A DNA stretch of 43,766 nucleotides from Deltaproteobacteria bacterium (GTDB taxonomy: Bacteria; Myxococcota_A; UBA9042; PHBI01), in assembly GCA_011526585.1 (NCBI GenBank), contig WYBB01000049.1, forward strand, positions 1 to 43,766, in the 5' to 3' direction. The notes beneath the pieces were generated by a model that worked only from the letters and a program-made list of their open reading frames with translations, made no database searches and was not told where the DNA came from. A program made the position numbers and the translations under genes. Positions 33,226 through 41,333 of the stretch are shown in pieces; positions within the stretch are counted from its first letter, which is position 1; each line of letters starts with the position of its first letter.

Positions 33226-34233
33226 ATGCACGGATATCGCGTCGCGTCGGGTCGGTGGGAGCGCTTCGAGGGACAGGTGCCGAAGCCGGGCGCGGGCGAG
33301 GTGCTCGTCAAGGTGCACGCGGTGTCGGTCAACTTCCGCGACTTCCTCGTCATGCACGGCACCTACCCGATGCCGTGCAAGCCGAACCCGATCCCCGGGT
33401 CGGACGGCGCGGGCGAGGTCGTCGAGGTCGGCGCCGGGGTCACGGGCTGGAGCGCCGGCGACCGCGTCATGAACGTGTTCCTGGAGTCGTGGCAGGCCGG
33501 GCGCATCAGGGGCGCCGACCACATGAGCGCGGTCGGCGGCGCGCTCGACGGCATGCTGGCCGAGTACGTGGTCCGTCCGGCAGCGGCGCTCGTGCGCATG
33601 CCCGCGCACCTGTCATACGAGGAGGGCTCGACGCTCGCGTGCGCCGGCGTCACCGCGTGGAACGCGATCTACGAGCGGGTCGATCGCGTGGCACCGGGCG
33701 GCACGCTGCTCACGCAGGGCAGCGGCGGCGTGTCGGTGTTCGCGCTGCAGCTCGCGCGCGCGGCCGGGCTCGAGGTGATCGTGACGACCGGCAGCCCGCA
33801 CAAGGTCGCGCGCCTCCTCGAGCTCGGCGCCGCGCACGTGATCGATACGAGCGCCACGCCCGCCTGGCACGAGGAGGCGCTGCGCCTCACCGGCGGCGAG
33901 GGCGTCGATCAGGTGATCGAGCTCGCAGGCGGCGCGTCGCTCGAGCACTCGCTGCACGCGGTGCGCTTCGACGGAGTCATCAGCTACATCGGCGCGCTCT
34001 CGGGCCTGGCGTCGCTCGCGAACCCGCTGTGGATCCTCGGCAAGAGCGCGCGCGTGCAAGGGATCTTCGTCGGCTCGCGCGCGATGTTCGAGGCGCTGGT
34101 GAGGGCGGTCGAGGCACACCGCCTGACGCCGGTCGTCGACCGGGTCGTGCCGTTTGCGAGCGCGCCCGAGGCGATCGAGCTGTTGATGGCGCGCGGCCAC
34201 GTCGGCAAGATCGTGATCCGGGTCGCGCCCTGA
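33226..34233 (+). CDS. quinone-oxidoreductase-like medium-chain dehydrogenase
   Basis: 335 residues of the medium-chain dehydrogenase/reductase superfamily. The N-terminal GroES-like domain reads AVSVNFRDFLVMHGTYP, with no catalytic-zinc Cys, and PGSDGAGEVVEVGAGVTGWS. The Rossmann domain is GTLLTQGSGGVSVFALQLAR with GAAHVIDT. That is the quinone oxidoreductase pattern: NADPH-dependent and zinc-independent, with unknown substrate. GGAGG at 33214-33218 sets the ATG at 33226; the longer upstream frame lacks such a signal. The 185 bp between the NrtR promoter and this start shows nothing else clear. Confidence 0.88.
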   Translation: MHGYRVASGRWERFEGQVPKPGAGEVLVKVHAVSVNFRDFLVMHGTYPMPCKPNPIPGSDGAGEVVEVGAGVTGWSAGDRVMNVFLESWQAGRIRGADHMSAVGGALDGMLAEYVVRPAAALVRMPAHLSYEEGSTLACAGVTAWNAIYERVDRVAPGGTLLTQGSGGVSVFALQLARAAGLEVIVTTGSPHKVARLLELGAAHVIDTSATPAWHEEALRLTGGEGVDQVIELAGGASLEHSLHAVRFDGVISYIGALSGLASLANPLWILGKSARVQGIFVGSRAMFEALVRAVEAHRLTPVVDRVVPFASAPEAIELLMARGHVGKIVIRVAP

Positions 34234-34234
34234 G

Positions 34235-34256
34235 CCCCGCGTGACGCGGAGCGGGG
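34235..34256 (+). terminator. hairpin after the quinone-oxidoreductase-like gene
   Basis: CCCCGC and GCGGGG pair around a 10-base loop directly after the stop. An internal CCGCG-TGA-CGCGG pairing competes with it. There is no T-tract. Confidence 0.4.
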
Positions 34257-34368
34257 AGTGATCATCGCAACGCGTGGCGATCGGCACCCTGGCATGGTAT
34301 CGGGTAGGTGTTGGCCGCTGGCCGGCCGGCACGAGGTCACGGTCCGACCGATGCCGTACGGAGGCCCC

Positions 34369-35742
34369 ATGCGTCTCACCACCGCATTCGTCCCGAGGGC
34401 GCTGCTCGTCGGCGCGACCGCAGCGATCGCCGCCGCTTGCATGACCGCGACCCTGCTCGGTGCCTGCGGCTCCGACGCAACCCCGAGCACGGACACCGCC
34501 GCCGAGCTCGGCCCCGGCGACACGGTGAGCGAGGTGGACGCGAGCGCGACGGACGCCCTGAGCGAGGTCATCGCGGCGATCGACTGGCGGCGCATGAAGG
34601 CCCACGTCGATCACCTCGCGTCCGACGCGCTCGGCGGACGGATCCCCGGCTCGCTCGGCCACGAGGCGGCGCGCGCCTACCTCGTCGCGGAGCTCGAGGC
34701 GGTCGGCCTCGCCCCGTTCGGCGACGCGGGTGGCTACGAGCAGACCTACCCGCAGGCGGGACGCAGCGATCGCTTCCAGCTCGACGCCGAGGGCGCGGTC
34801 GTGCCGAACGTCAGCGAGACCGGCGTCAACCTGGTCGGGATCATCCGCGGCGCCGATCCGGTGATGGCCGACGAGTACGTCGTGCTGATGGCCCACTACG
34901 ATCACATCGGCGTCGACGCGGAGGGCACGGTCTACAACGGAGCCTTCGACAACGCCGGGGGCACGGCGGCGCTGCTCGAGATCGCGCGGGTGATGCTCGC
35001 GCACGAGCTCCGGCTCGAGCGCTCGCTCATCCTGATCTGGACCGACGGGGAGGAGGACGGCCTGCAGGGTGCCGACCACTGGATCATGAACGCGCCGGTC
35101 GCACGGGAACGGATCGTGGTCGGGATCTCGGCCGACCCGGTCGGGCGCTCGACCTTGCCCGACTACTCGCCGATCGCGCTGGTCGGGCTCGAGCGCAGCC
35201 CCGAGCTCAAGGCCGTTGTCGCCTCGACCGCGGCTTCGGCCGGAGGCGTGGTCGGCTTCATCAACCGCCAGATGATCCTGGGATTCGCCAGTGATCAAGA
35301 CACCTTCCACAACGCGTCCGTGCCGGGGTTGTGGTTTATCACGCCGGGCATGACCTACTATCACACGACGGACGACACCGCCGACACGATCGACTACCGG
35401 GTCATGCGCCAGGCGACATGCTACCTCCTGCAGATCGTCGCGGCGGTCGGCGAGGCCACGGGGCCGTTCCCCTATCGCGGGCCAGCGCCCCTCTCCCCGA
35501 GCGACCTCGCCGACGGGCGTCCGCTGGTCGCCGGCCTCCTCGGCTCCTCACACCTGAGCGCCGACGAGCGCGCGCGGGCCGAGTCGTTCCTCGCCGAGAT
35601 CGACAAGGTGATCGCCGCCGACAGCCTCGATGCCCTCACCCAGAACCAGGGCGTCTTCCTGGTCGAGCTGCTCGCCTTCCTCGCTTTCGAGCTCCCGAGC
35701 GAGCACCCCGGTCCGATCCCGCCGCCGCCCCCTCAGGACTGA
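34369..35742 (+). CDS. M28-family metallopeptidase lipoprotein
   Basis: 457 residues. Signal sequence with lipobox LGAC (Cys33), then an Asp/Thr-rich linker. The M28 di-zinc catalytic domain is complete: His176 and Asp178 in MAHYDHIG, Asp194 in FDNAGG, Glu228/Glu229 in TDGEEDGLQG, Asp256 in SADPVG and His332 in YYHTTDDTAD. The family includes aminopeptidases and glutamate carboxypeptidase-like enzymes that act outside the cytoplasm, so peptide breakdown at the envelope is likely. GGAGG five bases before the ATG fixes the start. A C-terminal extension of about 90 residues ends in a proline run. It is convergent with the SDR gene across a hairpin-rich gap. Confidence 0.92.
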   Translation: MRLTTAFVPRALLVGATAAIAAACMTATLLGACGSDATPSTDTAAELGPGDTVSEVDASATDALSEVIAAIDWRRMKAHVDHLASDALGGRIPGSLGHEAARAYLVAELEAVGLAPFGDAGGYEQTYPQAGRSDRFQLDAEGAVVPNVSETGVNLVGIIRGADPVMADEYVVLMAHYDHIGVDAEGTVYNGAFDNAGGTAALLEIARVMLAHELRLERSLILIWTDGEEDGLQGADHWIMNAPVARERIVVGISADPVGRSTLPDYSPIALVGLERSPELKAVVASTAASAGGVVGFINRQMILGFASDQDTFHNASVPGLWFITPGMTYYHTTDDTADTIDYRVMRQATCYLLQIVAAVGEATGPFPYRGPAPLSPSDLADGRPLVAGLLGSSHLSADERARAESFLAEIDKVIAADSLDALTQNQGVFLVELLAFLAFELPSEHPGPIPPPPPQD

Positions 35743-35775
35743 AAGACTGTCGAAAAGCGGCTGTGGCGGGCGTCC

Positions 35776-35813
35776 GCGGCGTCGATCGCCGCTACGACGC
35801 ATAGGGGCGTCGT
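35776..35813. terminator. two adjacent hairpins between convergent genes
   Basis: GCGGCG-TCGAT-CGCCGC (35776-35792) is followed at once by ACGACGC-ATAGGG-GCGTCGT (35794-35813). Both stems are perfect. They lie in the 90 bp between the M28 peptidase stop and the SDR stop, suited to bidirectional termination. Confidence 0.5.
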
Positions 35814-35832
35814 TGCTTGACTGGGTGGTCGT

Positions 35833-36756
35833 TCAGGGGCGGAACTCGAGGCCGACGAGCGCCTCGCTGACCTCCCAGAGGCGGCGCGCGACGTCGGGGT
35901 CGCGGGCGGCGGCGGCGAGCCTGGCGGGGGCGACTGCGCCGCGCAGCTCGCCCGGGCCGCGGGGGCCGTAGTATTCGCCGCCGCGGGCGTCGGGATCGGT
36001 GGCGGCCCGCACCGTGGGCCACGCACCCTTCTCGGCGCTCTGCGAGACGATCGCGTTGACGAAGGCCATGCCGATCTTGCGCAGCCGCGAGCGGCGCATC
36101 TCGGCCCCGCGGAACTGGAGGTTGGTGCCGGCGTAGCCGGGGTGGCAGGCGACGGAGAGCGCCGGCAGGCCGGCGGCGGTGATGCGGCGCTGGAGCTCGA
36201 CCATGAAGAGCACGTTGGCGAGCTTGCTCTGACCGTAGACCTGCCAGCGCCGATAGCGGCGCTCGGCCATCAGGTCGTCGAAGTCGATGCGGGCGCGTAG
36301 CCGGTGGGCGTTGCTGCTGACGGTGACGACGCGGCCCTGGGCGGCGACGACTTGTGGCCAGAGGTGCCGGGTCCAGGCGAAGTGGCCGAGGTGGTTGGTG
36401 CCGAGCTGCATCTCGAAGCCGTCGGCGGTGAGCGTGCGCGGGATCGCCATGATGCCGGCGTTGTTGATGAGGGCGTCGATGCGCGGGTGGTGGGCGGCGA
36501 CCTCGGCCGCGGCCTCGGCGATCGAGGCGAGGCTGGCGAGATCGAGGCGCACGAGGCTCACGTCGGCGCCGGGGGCGGCGCGGAGCACGTCGGCCAGGGC
36601 GGCCTCGGCCTTGTCGGGCGAGCGGCAGGCCATGACGACGCGGCCGCCGGCCAGGGCGAGGAGGCGGGAGGTCTCGAGGCCGAGGCCGCTGTTGGCGCCG
36701 GTCACGACGAAGATCTTGCCGGCCTGGGAGGTGAGCGCTTTGGGGGTCCATGCCAT
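35833..36756 (-). CDS. short-chain dehydrogenase/reductase
   Basis: 307 residues. The NAD(P)-binding TGANSGLGLETS, LDLASLAS, NNAGIM and the active-site set with Ser in VVTVSSNAHR and YGQSKLAN (YxxxK) are all present, so it should be active. The pattern is that of the retinol dehydrogenase/WW-oxidoreductase-like subgroup; the substrate is unknown. It is the last gene of a minus-strand operon, 24 bp after the persulfide dioxygenase-rhodanese gene. Confidence 0.92.
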   Translation of the reverse strand: MAWTPKALTSQAGKIFVVTGANSGLGLETSRLLALAGGRVVMACRSPDKAEAALADVLRAAPGADVSLVRLDLASLASIAEAAAEVAAHHPRIDALINNAGIMAIPRTLTADGFEMQLGTNHLGHFAWTRHLWPQVVAAQGRVVTVSSNAHRLRARIDFDDLMAERRYRRWQVYGQSKLANVLFMVELQRRITAAGLPALSVACHPGYAGTNLQFRGAEMRRSRLRKIGMAFVNAIVSQSAEKGAWPTVRAATDPDARGGEYYGPRGPGELRGAVAPARLAAAARDPDVARRLWEVSEALVGLEFRP

Positions 36757-36780
36757 GGCGCGCTCATAACACGTGGATCC

Positions 36781-37851
36781 TCACACCGTCCCGGCGGCTG
36801 TCGGCAGGCCGAGCTGGTGCCAGCGCACCATGCCGCCGGCGAGGTTGGCGCTCCGGGTGATCCCGGCCCGGCCGAGGATCAGCGTGCCCATCGCCGAGCG
36901 TTTGCCGGTCTGGCAGATCACGACCACCGGCTTGTCGCTCGGGACCTCGGCGACGCGCTGGCGCAGCTCGTCGAGCGGGATGAGATGCGCGCCCGCGATG
37001 TGTCCGAGCTCGCCGTGGGCGAACTCGGCGGCGGTGCGCACGTCGAGCAGGTGCACGTCGTCGCGGTGGGACGCGACCCACTCCGGATCGATCTCGCTGA
37101 AGCCGGCGTAGGTCGTGACGAGCGGGCCCCAGGTGGGCGCGCTCGGCGCGAGCTCCTCTTCGGGGCGGCCGGCGCGCAGGTTGGCGGGCACGGCGATGGC
37201 GATCTGCTTGGGGTGCGGCAGACCGAGGTTGTCCATGTAGCCGACGAAGTCCTCTTCGCGCGCGCCGCCGCCGATGCGCGGGTTGAAGGCGCGCTCTTCG
37301 CCGATGGTGCTCGAGGTGCGCCCGTCGTAGTCGTGGCCGGGGTAGACGACACACGCGTCGGGCAGGCTGAAGAGCTGCTCCCGGATCGAGCGATAGAGGC
37401 GATGCGCGTCGCCGCCCTGGAAGTCGGTGCGACCGGCGCCGCGCACGAGCAGGGCGTCGCCGGTGAAGACGCGGCGGTGATCGGCGCTGACGAAGGAGAG
37501 GCAGCCGTCGGTGTGCCCGGGCGTGGCGCGCACCTCGAGGGCCTCGGCGCCGAAGCGGACCAGGTCGCCATGCGCGAGCGGCAGGTCTACGTTCTGGGCG
37601 GCGTACGCGGCGGCGAGGCCGATGCGGCTCCCGAAGACGCGGCGCATGAGCCAGGCGCCGGTGACGTGATCGGCGTGACAGTGGGTGTCGAGGGTCGCGA
37701 CGAGCGTGAGGCCGAGCTCGCGCACGAGCGCGGCGTCGCGGGCGTGGCGTTCGAAGACGGTGTCGATCAGCACCGCCTCGCGCGTGGCCTCGTCGGCGAG
37801 CAGATAGGTGTAGGTGCTGGAGACGGTGTCGAAGAGCTGGCGGAAGATCAT
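36781..37851 (-). CDS. persulfide dioxygenase-rhodanese fusion
   Basis: 356 residues. The N-terminal metallo-beta-lactamase domain (1-235) has THCHADH (His57, His59, Asp61, His62), His113, Asp132 and His173, with GHDYDGRTSSTIGEERAFNP as in ETHE1-type persulfide dioxygenases, which oxidise glutathione persulfide to sulfite. The C-terminal rhodanese domain (about 250-350) has the sulfur-carrying Cys313 in CQTGKRSA. Such fusions pair persulfide supply or sulfite-to-thiosulfate transfer with the dioxygenase. It sits 22 bp after the isochorismatase-ALDH gene. The nearby xsc gene would also release sulfite, a possible pathway link. Confidence 0.92.
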   Translation of the reverse strand: MIFRQLFDTVSSTYTYLLADEATREAVLIDTVFERHARDAALVRELGLTLVATLDTHCHADHVTGAWLMRRVFGSRIGLAAAYAAQNVDLPLAHGDLVRFGAEALEVRATPGHTDGCLSFVSADHRRVFTGDALLVRGAGRTDFQGGDAHRLYRSIREQLFSLPDACVVYPGHDYDGRTSSTIGEERAFNPRIGGGAREEDFVGYMDNLGLPHPKQIAIAVPANLRAGRPEEELAPSAPTWGPLVTTYAGFSEIDPEWVASHRDDVHLLDVRTAAEFAHGELGHIAGAHLIPLDELRQRVAEVPSDKPVVVICQTGKRSAMGTLILGRAGITRSANLAGGMVRWHQLGLPTAAGTV

Positions 37852-37873
37852 GGCGAGCCTCCCAGGGAGGTCG

Positions 37874-39712
37874 TCAGTCTACACCGTCGTAGACCGCCTG
37901 GGATCGAAGGTAGAAGGCCGCGTTGCCCGGGCCGTGCTCGGGCGGGCCGAGGCCCGAGCTCTTCCAGCCGCCGAACGGGGCCTCGGCGTCGGCGTCGGCG
38001 GTCGAACGATCGAGCTTGAGGATCCCGGCGCGTACGTGCTGGAGGAAGTCGTGCCTGCGATCGGGATCGGGCGTGAAGAGGGCGGCGACGAGCCCCTGGC
38101 GCACGCCGTCGACGAGCGCGAGGGCCTCCTCCCAGTCGGAGGCGCGCTGCACGACGAGCACCGGCCCGAAGGTCTCTTCGCTGACGATCTCGGAGCGCGG
38201 CTCGGCGCCGAGCACGATGGCGGGGCTCACCCAGGCCGGGCCGTACGCGAGCTCGCCGTGCGGCCTCAGCACCTCGGCGCCTTCGGCGCTGGCCCGCGCC
38301 AATACGGCGTGAACGCGCGCCGCGTGCTCGGCGGTGACGAGCGGGCCGACCAGGGTCCGCGGGTCCTTCGGGTCGCCGACCGGGAGCGCCGCGGTCGCCG
38401 CGACGAGCAGCGCGACGAAGCGGTCGTGGACGCGCGCGTCGACGACCACGCGCCGGTTGGCGGTGCAGCGCTGGCCGGCGAAGCCGAACGCGCCCTCGGC
38501 GATCACCGCCGCCGCGCGTGGCAGGTCGGCGTCATGCCACACGATGGCCGCGTTGTTGCCGCCGAGCTCGGCCTGCAGCGGGATCCGGCGCCGCGCGCAG
38601 ATCTCGGCGGCCGCGTGCCCGCTCGCCGACGCGCCGGAGAGCGTCACCGCATCGATGCGCGGATCGGCCATGAGCTCGCGGGCCTGGCGTGAGCCACCCG
38701 CGACGAGCGCGAGCGCGCCGTCGAAGAGATCGGTGCTGAGCGCGTGCAGCACCTCGGCCACGGCGTGCCCGAGCGGCGCCGGCTTCCACAGCACCACGTT
38801 GCCGAAGCCGAGCGCGGGCGCGAGCTTGCCGATCGGGATCGCGACGGGGTTGTTGTAGGGCGTGAGCGCAAGCACGCAGCCGAGCGGTCGGTCGATGACG
38901 CGCGAGGTGGCGCCGGCCGGCCGCGTCACCGGGTGCGCGCGCACCTGACCCGCCGCCGCCCGCGCCAGCGCGGCAGCCCGCGCGACCTCGCCGCGCGCGA
39001 GCGCGATCGGCTTGCCGAGCGAAGCGACGATCGCCTCGACGAGGGTGTCCTGATGGTGCTCGAGGCGCACGGCCCAGGCGTCGAGCTGCGCGGCGCGCGC
39101 CTGCGGGTCACGCGCGGCCCACCGGGGTTTTTCGGAGGTGAGCGCCGCGAGCGCGAGCTCGGCCGCGGCGAGCTCGGCCGCAGCGTGCCCGGGCTCGAAG
39201 CGGATGCCACGACGCTCGAGGTAACGGCGCGTGACCGCGGCGTGCAGCGGATCGTCACTGCCGACCGCGTCGTCGAGGATGGTCGTCGCGTAGCCGCGTT
39301 GGTAGGCGTCGAGCGCGGTCTGACGCACACACGCGTGCAGGTGCACGCCGGCGATGGCGATCGCGTCGATCGCCGCTTCGCGCAGGAGCGCGTCGATCGT
39401 CGTGTCGACGAAGGGAGAGAACGTCGCCTTGTCGACGACGTGCTCGCCGGGTCGTGGCTCGATCCCGGGCGCGAACGCATGTCCCGCGGTGCCGACCTCG
39501 CAGCGCCACACGCCCGCCTCACGCCAGTGGGCCATGCGGCGATCGTGCGCGCGCGAAACGCTGGTGCGCACGAAGACGATCAGGTCACCGTGCGCGCGTG
39601 CTCGCCCGAGGGCGGCCAGCGCGCCCGCGACGACCTGCGAGGCGTGGGGTTCGAGGTCGGGCGTATCGAGGAACGCGTGCTGCAGATCGATGAGGACGAG
39701 GGCGCGCCTCAT
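37874..39712 (-). CDS. isochorismatase-like hydrolase fused to aldehyde dehydrogenase
   Basis: 612 residues with two enzymes in one chain. Residues 1-180 are an isochorismatase-like cysteine hydrolase with its triad Asp9 (VLIDLQHAF), Lys95 (DKATFSPF) and Cys128 (GVHLHACVRQTALDAYQRGY). Residues about 190-612 are an NAD(P)-aldehyde dehydrogenase: TPYNNPVAIPIGKLAPAL, KPAPLG, Glu382 in ELGGNNAAI, the nucleophile Cys416 in GQRCTANRR, and EETFGPVL. Both sites look intact. The first domain could cleave an amide or similar bond and the second oxidise an aldehyde; the substrate is unknown. No frameshift or stop marks the junction. It overlaps the upstream dehydrogenase by ATGA. Confidence 0.9.
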   Translation of the reverse strand: MRRALVLIDLQHAFLDTPDLEPHASQVVAGALAALGRARAHGDLIVFVRTSVSRAHDRRMAHWREAGVWRCEVGTAGHAFAPGIEPRPGEHVVDKATFSPFVDTTIDALLREAAIDAIAIAGVHLHACVRQTALDAYQRGYATTILDDAVGSDDPLHAAVTRRYLERRGIRFEPGHAAAELAAAELALAALTSEKPRWAARDPQARAAQLDAWAVRLEHHQDTLVEAIVASLGKPIALARGEVARAAALARAAAGQVRAHPVTRPAGATSRVIDRPLGCVLALTPYNNPVAIPIGKLAPALGFGNVVLWKPAPLGHAVAEVLHALSTDLFDGALALVAGGSRQARELMADPRIDAVTLSGASASGHAAAEICARRRIPLQAELGGNNAAIVWHDADLPRAAAVIAEGAFGFAGQRCTANRRVVVDARVHDRFVALLVAATAALPVGDPKDPRTLVGPLVTAEHAARVHAVLARASAEGAEVLRPHGELAYGPAWVSPAIVLGAEPRSEIVSEETFGPVLVVQRASDWEEALALVDGVRQGLVAALFTPDPDRRHDFLQHVRAGILKLDRSTADADAEAPFGGWKSSGLGPPEHGPGNAAFYLRSQAVYDGVD

Positions 39713-40839
39713 GCGGCCCGGCTCGGCGCGTCGGCGACGAGCGCGGCGACGCGCTCGCCGAGCTCACGCGTGCCGATGACGAGGTCGCCGGGCGCGGCGA
39801 GGTCGCGCGTCTTCTTGCCAGAGCGCCAGACCGCCTTGATCGCGGCGCGGATCCAGCCCGCCTCCTCGACGAGGCCGAAGCTCTCGGAGAGCATCATCGC
39901 CAGCGCGTAGAGGTGCGCGACCGGGTTGGCCTGATCGCTGCCGACGAGGTCGAAAGCCGAGCCGTGATTGGTCTGGTAGACGGCCCGACCGTCGGCGTCG
40001 AAGTTGCCGGAGTACGCCAGACCGCGCGAGCCGAGCGCGACCGCGAGCAGGTCCCCGATGATGTCGCCGATCATGTTCGGGCAGACGACGACGTCGAAGG
40101 CACGTGGGTCGTGCATCAGCTGGTAGGCGGCGAGATCGGCGTCGACGAGACGCGAGGCGAGACCGTGCTCGGCGGCGACCTCGCGCGTGACCTCCTCCCA
40201 CAGCGTGGTGACGGTCGGCACGCCGCCGTGCTTGGCGACGACGCTGAGGTGGCCCGAGCGGGCCGCGGCCAGGCGCGCGCCGACGGCGACGATGCGGCGC
40301 ACCTCGTCTTCGTCGTAGCCGAAGGCGTGGCGGGCGAAGCGGCGTCCCTGCCCGTCGCGCCCCTCGCCCCACTCGCCCTGATAGACGCCGCCGGCGTTGT
40401 CGCGCACGACGAGCAGATCGACGCCGCGCACGAGCTCGGGCCGGAGCCGCGAGCTGGCGAGGAGCTCCTCGTCGACGACGATCGGCGAGACCTTGCAGAA
40501 GAGATCGAAGCGGCGGCGCAGGTCATAGACGAAGCGCTGTCCACCGGGTCCGCAGAGGACGGCGCCCCCGCGCCCGAAGACGTCCTCGAAGAACGCGGTG
40601 GCCTCGTCGGTGAGCGCGACGCCGTGCGCGCGGACCGCGTCGACGCCGATCGGTCCGCCCACGGAAATCTCGAAGCGGCGCCCCGCGCGCGCCGCGACCG
40701 CGGACAAGACGTCGCGCGCGATGGCGGTGAGCTCGGGGCCGATGCCTTCGCCCGGGATGAAGCCGATGTGATGCTCCCGCGTCGGCGTGCTGGTGCGAGT
40801 GGATCGATTGGGCAAGGCGTCGATGATCGCAGGTCGCAT
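39709..40839 (-). CDS. isocitrate/isopropylmalate-type beta-decarboxylating dehydrogenase
   Basis: 376 residues. The family oxidises and decarboxylates 2-hydroxy acids with NAD(P). Seen here are IGFIPGEGIGPE, Arg110 and Arg146 (VVRDNAGG), Tyr153, Lys203 (VVAKHGG), metal ligands Asp235, Asp259 and Asp263 (PNMIGDIIGD), and NHGSAFDLVG. The usual 'anvRP' reads KVSP, so substrate recognition probably differs from isopropylmalate or isocitrate dehydrogenase; a tartrate- or other hydroxy-diacid dehydrogenase is possible. The N-terminus is about 25 residues longer than the core. GAGGA precedes the ATG. It is the first gene of the four-gene catabolic operon. Confidence 0.85.
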   Translation of the reverse strand: MRPAIIDALPNRSTRTSTPTREHHIGFIPGEGIGPELTAIARDVLSAVAARAGRRFEISVGGPIGVDAVRAHGVALTDEATAFFEDVFGRGGAVLCGPGGQRFVYDLRRRFDLFCKVSPIVVDEELLASSRLRPELVRGVDLLVVRDNAGGVYQGEWGEGRDGQGRRFARHAFGYDEDEVRRIVAVGARLAAARSGHLSVVAKHGGVPTVTTLWEEVTREVAAEHGLASRLVDADLAAYQLMHDPRAFDVVVCPNMIGDIIGDLLAVALGSRGLAYSGNFDADGRAVYQTNHGSAFDLVGSDQANPVAHLYALAMMLSESFGLVEEAGWIRAAIKAVWRSGKKTRDLAAPGDLVIGTRELGERVAALVADAPSRAA

Positions 40840-40960
40840 CGCGGGTCCTCGGGTCGCGCGAGAGCTGCCGGAACAAAGCGCACCGCTCGGGCAGCGTCAA
40901 GCTCGACACGTGGCGCGCGTGGCGCGCATGATGGTCGACCGCCGAATGGAGGCGAAGCAC

Positions 40961-41329
40961 ATGGCCTACGACGAGGATCTCGCGGACCGGATCCGGCGCG
41001 CGCTCGGGGCGCGGGGCGGCCTCACCGAAAAGAAGATGTTCGGTGGGCTCGCCTTCCTGCACGACGGCAAGATGTTCTGCGGCATCATCGGCGAGGACCT
41101 GATGGTGCGCGTCGGTCCGGAGGCGCACGCCAGGGCGCTGGCGCGGGCGCACGTGCGCCCGATGGACTTCACCGGGCGACCGATGCGGGGCTACGTCTAC
41201 GTCGGGCCGGAGGCGACGACGACCGTGGCCGCCGTGCGCCGCTGGGCGGACGAGGCGCTGGGCTTCGTCGCCACGCTGGCGAAGGCCGAGCCCCGGCGCG
41301 CGCGCACGCGGCGCACGCCGGGGGGATGA
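40961..41329 (+). CDS. TfoX N-terminal domain protein
   Basis: 122 residues consisting of the TfoX_N fold alone: RIRRALGARGGLTEKKMFGG, MFCGIIGEDLMVRVG and PMDFTGRPMRGYVYV, then a basic Ala/Arg tail. In TfoX (Sxy) this domain is joined to a second one and controls competence; stand-alone copies are common and of unknown function. GGAGG at 40948-40952 fixes the ATG at 40961, and the longer upstream frame is rejected. It separates the xsc gene from the minus-strand catabolic operon and is convergent with xsc, with 4 bp between stops. Confidence 0.85.
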   Translation: MAYDEDLADRIRRALGARGGLTEKKMFGGLAFLHDGKMFCGIIGEDLMVRVGPEAHARALARAHVRPMDFTGRPMRGYVYVGPEATTTVAAVRRWADEALGFVATLAKAEPRRARTRRTPGG

Positions 41330-41333
41330 TCGC

